Origin: Mycobacterium kansasii ATCC 12478
GTDB lineage: Bacteria; Actinomycetota; Actinomycetes; Mycobacteriales; Mycobacteriaceae
Length of the DNA: 64,000 bases
Direction of reading: 5' to 3'
Assembly: GCF_000157895.3 (NCBI RefSeq)
Contig: NC_022663.1
Location: forward strand, 3,720,001-3,784,000
Part shown: positions 60,805 to 64,000 of the stretch, piece after piece
Position numbering within the stretch: position 1 is the stretch's first letter
Layout: every line of letters begins with the position of its first letter
Made by a program: the position numbers and the translations under genes
The notes under the pieces: generated by a model
Databases searched by the model: none
What the model saw: the letters and a program-made list of their open reading frames with translations, nothing else
Told to the model about the DNA's origin: nothing

Positions 60805-61604
60805 CCGACGACCAAGGCCGTTACCCGTTGGTCACACCAAAGGCTTTCGACGAGCCATCGGTGTTTCGCCCCGCAAATCTGCTGCGCGAGGCTCGCCGTC
60901 AAAAGTCGTTGCCGGACAAGCCCGTTCCGGCGGTCTGCGTTCTGGATCCCGACGGGGACGTGGTACGGCACCTGGCCCGGGCCGGGACCGGATACCGCCA
61001 CCCGGGTTGGGCCTGCTACCACACCGAGATGTGGGTCGTCGAGGTCGACGGACTCGAAATCGGAGTTGTCGGAATGGCTGTCGGCGCGCCGTTTGCGGTG
61101 TTAGTCGCCGAACAGCTGGCCGTATCCGGCGCAGCGTTGGTAGTCAGCATCACGTCCGCGGGACGCATTAGCGGCAACGAGACACCGCCCTATTTCGTGC
61201 TCATCGAGCGGGCGCTTCGCGACGAAGGAACCAGCGCGCACTACGTTGCGCCCGGTGAATGGAGCTATCTGGCCGCGGGACTCAAGGACAAACTCCGAAA
61301 TGCTTTCGGCCAGAACGGTATTTACGTAGTCACAGGAAGCTCCTGGACAACCGATGCACCCTACCGGGAAACGGCGCTGGCCATCAAAGAAGCCAAGCGA
61401 CGCGGAATCGCATGCGTGGAGATGGAGGCCGCAGCACTGTACGCCTACGCCGCTGCGGCAGGCCGGAACGTCGTCTGCCTGGCGCATATCACCAACACCA
61501 TGGCCGTTGACGGCGACGACTTCGAAAAGGGCAGCGACAACGGGGTCAACGTTTCGCTCGCGGTGGTCTCTGCCGTCGCGACGGCGATCCTTGGCTCACC
61601 GTAG
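60801..61604 (+). CDS. Nucleoside phosphorylase family protein
   Basis: This 267-residue member of the PNP/UDP family cleaves nucleosides or methylthioadenosine/SAH-type compounds. VVSITSAGRIS and CVEMEAAALYAYAAA with the Glu-Met-Glu of the base pocket are typical, and HITNTMAVDGDD follows. GTG 60801 overlaps the SQR-like stop (GTGA), so they are co-translated. This makes a link to SAM by-products of thiol methylation possible but unproven. Substrate specificity cannot be read from the sequence. Confidence 0.82.
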   Translation: MTDDQGRYPLVTPKAFDEPSVFRPANLLREARRQKSLPDKPVPAVCVLDPDGDVVRHLARAGTGYRHPGWACYHTEMWVVEVDGLEIGVVGMAVGAPFAVLVAEQLAVSGAALVVSITSAGRISGNETPPYFVLIERALRDEGTSAHYVAPGEWSYLAAGLKDKLRNAFGQNGIYVVTGSSWTTDAPYRETALAIKEAKRRGIACVEMEAAALYAYAAAAGRNVVCLAHITNTMAVDGDDFEKGSDNGVNVSLAVVSAVATAILGSP

Positions 61605-61779
61605 GTCTGAGGTTTCGTCCGGCTCGTCAGGCACGCGGGTCGTCACTACCGCTGGCTGTTTTGAACAGCAGCGTCGCTCCAAGAATTCGTCAAGCGTCCG
61701 TGCAGCGGTGCCCACGAGAATCGTTGCTGTCAAACAAGCGGGGCAGCGCGCCGGCCAGCCAACGAGATGGGTACCGAAC

Positions 61780-62070
61780 ATGACCAACAGTCGTCGGGCG
61801 ACTACGTTTCCACAGGATGACTCTGTGAGCTCGTTGGCGATCAACGGCTTTGCGATCGCGGCGTTGGCGATGAGTGCGCTGGGCCTGCTGTATGTGAGCA
61901 TTCCCCTCGGAATCGTCGCTCTCTACCAGATCGCCCGCCGCCGGCAGCAGGGTCGTGAATTTGCGATAGCCGCGCTGGTGATCTCCGCATGGTGGCTGTC
62001 TTCGCTTATCGCGATTGCCGTCGCAATACTCCTCGTGTGGCTCACGCGGCCCGTTCGCCAACCGCGCTGA
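61780..62070 (+). CDS. DUF4190-type two-helix membrane protein
   Basis: This 96-residue protein has SLAINGFAIAALAMSALGLLYVSIPLGIVALYQI, read as one hydrophobic hairpin, then FAIAALVISAWWLSSLIAIAVAILLVWL. The repeat AIAAL starts both parts, as in DUF4190 proteins with two similar helices and a GREFAIA turn. ATG 61780 is preferred; in-frame starts upstream add an Arg-rich piece. Function is unknown. It follows the nucleoside phosphorylase by 175 bases. Confidence 0.72.
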   Translation: MTNSRRATTFPQDDSVSSLAINGFAIAALAMSALGLLYVSIPLGIVALYQIARRRQQGREFAIAALVISAWWLSSLIAIAVAILLVWLTRPVRQPR

Positions 62071-62149
62071 GTTCGAGCCTCGACCGCCGCGGCACTCGGG
62101 GCCGTAGGATCGAACTCCGCGCCGCGGCTGACTTCGGGCCCCGAGTAGC

Positions 62150-62914
62150 GTGACCGCCGTGGATTACACGTCGGCATATCTTGACCAGACCCGCGAATTT
62201 GGTGACCTCATCCGCAACGCAGACCAATCGACGCCGGTGCCGAGTTGTCCGGGCTGGAACCTCGGACAGCTGTTCCGCCACGTCGGGCGCGGCGACCGCT
62301 GGGCGGCGCAGATAGTGCGCGATCGACTGGACAGCTTCTTGGACCCGCGCAGTGTCGAAGAGGGAAAGCCGCCACCGGATATGGACGACGCCATCACCTG
62401 GCTGCGCGGCGGAGCACAGCGTCTTGTCGATGCCGTCGAGCGGACCGGCACGGAAACGCCGGTGTGGACATTTCTCGGTGCTCGGCCGGCGGGCTGGTGG
62501 ATCCGGCGCCGGTTGCACGAGGTGGCGGTGCATCGCGTCGATGCGGCGATCGCCATCGGGAGCGAATTCACGCTGGAACCGGACATCGCAGCCGACGGAA
62601 TCAGTGAATTTCTGGAGCGAATCGCGACCCAGGCCGGGCGCGACGATGCTGATCTTCCGCTTCAGGCCGGCGACACCTTACATTTGCACGCCACCGATCC
62701 GGGGCTGGGTGCCGCCGGGGAATGGACGGTCGGCGTCGACGAGGGCCGGATCACTTGGTCCCACGAGCACGGCAAGGGAACGGTGGCGCTTCGCGGCAGC
62801 GCAGCCGAGCTGCTGCTGGCTATGGTGCGCCGAGTTCCGGTCGCCGACACCGGTATCGAGGTGTTCGGTGATCCTGCCGTGTGGCGGAAATGGCTGGATG
62901 GCACGCCTCTTTAG
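62150..62914 (+). CDS. Mycothiol-dependent maleylpyruvate isomerase family protein (Rv0332 homologue)
   Basis: This 254-residue protein belongs to the DinB/MDMPI fold, used for mycothiol-dependent enzymes. CPGWNLGQLFRHVGRGDRWA contains the first metal His, and RRLHEVAVHRVDAA the Glu and His of the rest of the site. A C-terminal domain (residues ~170-254) holds LRGSAAELLLAMVRRVP. The actual substrate is unknown. It starts at GTG 62150 and is followed by the NTF2-like gene after 11 bases. Confidence 0.88.
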   Translation: MTAVDYTSAYLDQTREFGDLIRNADQSTPVPSCPGWNLGQLFRHVGRGDRWAAQIVRDRLDSFLDPRSVEEGKPPPDMDDAITWLRGGAQRLVDAVERTGTETPVWTFLGARPAGWWIRRRLHEVAVHRVDAAIAIGSEFTLEPDIAADGISEFLERIATQAGRDDADLPLQAGDTLHLHATDPGLGAAGEWTVGVDEGRITWSHEHGKGTVALRGSAAELLLAMVRRVPVADTGIEVFGDPAVWRKWLDGTPL

Positions 62915-62925
62915 ACTGGCAGACC

Positions 62926-63300
62926 ATGACCACTTCGGAGATCGCCACGGTGTTGGCTTGGCACGACGCGTTGAATGCCGGTGATGTGGAGACGTTGGTG
63001 TCGTTGTCCAGTGACGATATCGACATCGGTGATGCGCATGGGGCGGTGCAGGGGCATGAGGCGCTACGCAGATGGGCCGGCTCGGTCATGGTGGCGGCGG
63101 AGCTCGGGCAGATGTATGTGCACGACGGCGTCGTGGTGGTCGAACAGGAGATCACCGGTCGTGACGATCCCGGGGCCGTCACGACCACCGCGTCGGCATT
63201 CCGTGTGGTACGGGACCATGTCACCGCGGTCTTTCGTCATGACGACTTGGCGTCGGCGTTAGCGGCCACCGAACTCACCGACGACGACCTGGTGGACTGA
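62926..63300 (+). CDS. SnoaL-like NTF2-fold protein (Rv0333 homologue)
   Basis: This 124-residue protein starts MTTSEIATVLAWHDALNAGDVETLVSL, a typical first helix of the SnoaL/NTF2 fold, then four or five strands (ELGQMYVHDGVVVVEQEI). It lacks an obvious active-site triad. It is 11 bases after the gene at 62150 and 10 bases before rmlA, so the three probably share an mRNA. Length and position equal those of Rv0333. Confidence 0.86.
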   Translation: MTTSEIATVLAWHDALNAGDVETLVSLSSDDIDIGDAHGAVQGHEALRRWAGSVMVAAELGQMYVHDGVVVVEQEITGRDDPGAVTTTASAFRVVRDHVTAVFRHDDLASALAATELTDDDLVD

Positions 63301-63310
63301 GGAGCCGCTG

Positions 63311-64000
63311 ATGCGCGGAATCATCTTGGCCGGTGGTTCGGGGACCCGGTTGTATCCGATCACCATGGGGATCAGCAAGCAGCTGTTGCCGGTCTATGAC
63401 AAGCCGATGATCTACTATCCGTTGACCACGCTGATGATGGCCGGTATCCGCGATATTCAGGTGATCACCACGGCCCATGATGCGCCGGGGTTTCATCGTC
63501 TGCTCGGCGACGGCAGGCACTTTGGGGTCAATATCAGCTATGCGACCCAGGGTCGGCCCGAGGGACTGGCGCAGGCGTTTGTGATCGGTGCTGAACACAT
63601 CGGTAATGATTCGGTGGGTTTAGTATTGGGAGACAACATCTTTTATGGTCCCGGCCTGGGGACGAGTCTGAGCCGATTCCAATCCGTCAGTGGTGGTGCG
63701 ATTTTCGCTTATTGGGTGGCCAACCCGTCGGCGTACGGAGTGGTCGATTTCGGTGCCGATGGCATCGCGGTGTCGTTGGAGGAAAAACCGGCCACCCCGA
63801 AGTCGCATTATGCGGTGCCGGGGCTGTACTTCTACGACAACGACGTGATCGAGATCGCCAGGGGGTTGAAGAAATCGGCGCGTGGGGAGTATGAGATCAC
63901 CGAGGTCAACCAGGTCTATCTCGACCAGGGCCGGTTGGCCGTGGAGGTCCTGGCCCGGGGCACGGCGTGGCTGGACACCGGGACGTTCGACTCGCTGCTG
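63311..64000 (+). CDS. rmlA: Glucose-1-phosphate thymidylyltransferase, N-terminal part
   Basis: This enzyme starts dTDP-rhamnose synthesis, needed for the arabinogalactan linker. The 230 visible residues begin MRGIILAGGSGTRLYPIT, with the nucleotide loop GGSGTRL, KQLLPVYDKPMIYYPL, VLGDNIFYG with the metal Asp, and SLEEKPATPKSHYAVPGLYF. The window ends inside the gene (family ~290 residues). ATG 63311 follows GAGGAG, which overlaps the preceding stop. Confidence 0.97.
   Translation, partial: MRGIILAGGSGTRLYPITMGISKQLLPVYDKPMIYYPLTTLMMAGIRDIQVITTAHDAPGFHRLLGDGRHFGVNISYATQGRPEGLAQAFVIGAEHIGNDSVGLVLGDNIFYGPGLGTSLSRFQSVSGGAIFAYWVANPSAYGVVDFGADGIAVSLEEKPATPKSHYAVPGLYFYDNDVIEIARGLKKSARGEYEITEVNQVYLDQGRLAVEVLARGTAWLDTGTFDSLL

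Overview
The window comes from a slow-growing, non-tuberculous Mycobacterium. The GC-rich backbone follows the order of M. tuberculosis Rv0284 to Rv0334 almost gene for gene: ESX-3, tam, a sulfatase, bluB, Rv0307c-Rv0316, pcp, Rv0320, dcd, udgA, the Rv0324 regulator, Rv0331-Rv0333 and rmlA. These names rest on recalled protein sequences and gene order, because no search could be run.

Layout. 1-10066 is the 3' part of the ESX-3 type VII secretion operon, from truncated eccC3 through PE5, PPE4, esxG, esxH, espG3, eccD3 and mycP3 to eccE3. 10053-26202 holds envelope and metabolic genes: a hydrolase, tam, a sulfatase, bluB, PAP2 and L,D-transpeptidase-like proteins, a GH16 hydrolase and two Hsp70-like membrane proteins. 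26223-38574 is accessory: a PAP2-diacylglycerol kinase fusion, a PknF-like kinase, an LpqH-like lipoprotein, a hydrolase-cyclase fusion, a di-iron protein, a membrane-bound beta-propeller and a broken GNAT gene, with two long gene-poor gaps.

38746-49096 is a genomic island at the 3' end of tRNA-Gly(CCC), bounded by a 41-bp direct repeat of the tRNA. It carries an IS3-family element, small exported proteins, a DUF2563 plus Rv0026-like pair, a recombinase-in-trio (RIT) element between two inverted copies of a broken IS, and a soluble Ser/Thr kinase.

49159-64000 returns to the backbone: a ZIP transporter, pcp, Rv0320, dcd, two more Hsp70-like membrane proteins, udgA, a sulfur-handling neighbourhood and the start of rmlA. 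The sulfur neighbourhood comprises an ArsR-rhodanese regulator, an MddA-type methanethiol methyltransferase, a second methyltransferase, an SQR-like flavoprotein and a nucleoside phosphorylase. It may methylate and oxidise sulfide under one regulator.

The most unusual items are the RIT element with its inverted IS arms and 34-bp core sites, a dispersed intergenic repeat found at 12.3 kb and expanded at 30.1 kb, the sulfur cluster with TATTCCA dyads, and four membrane-anchored Hsp70-fold proteins that probably lack a normal ATPase site.
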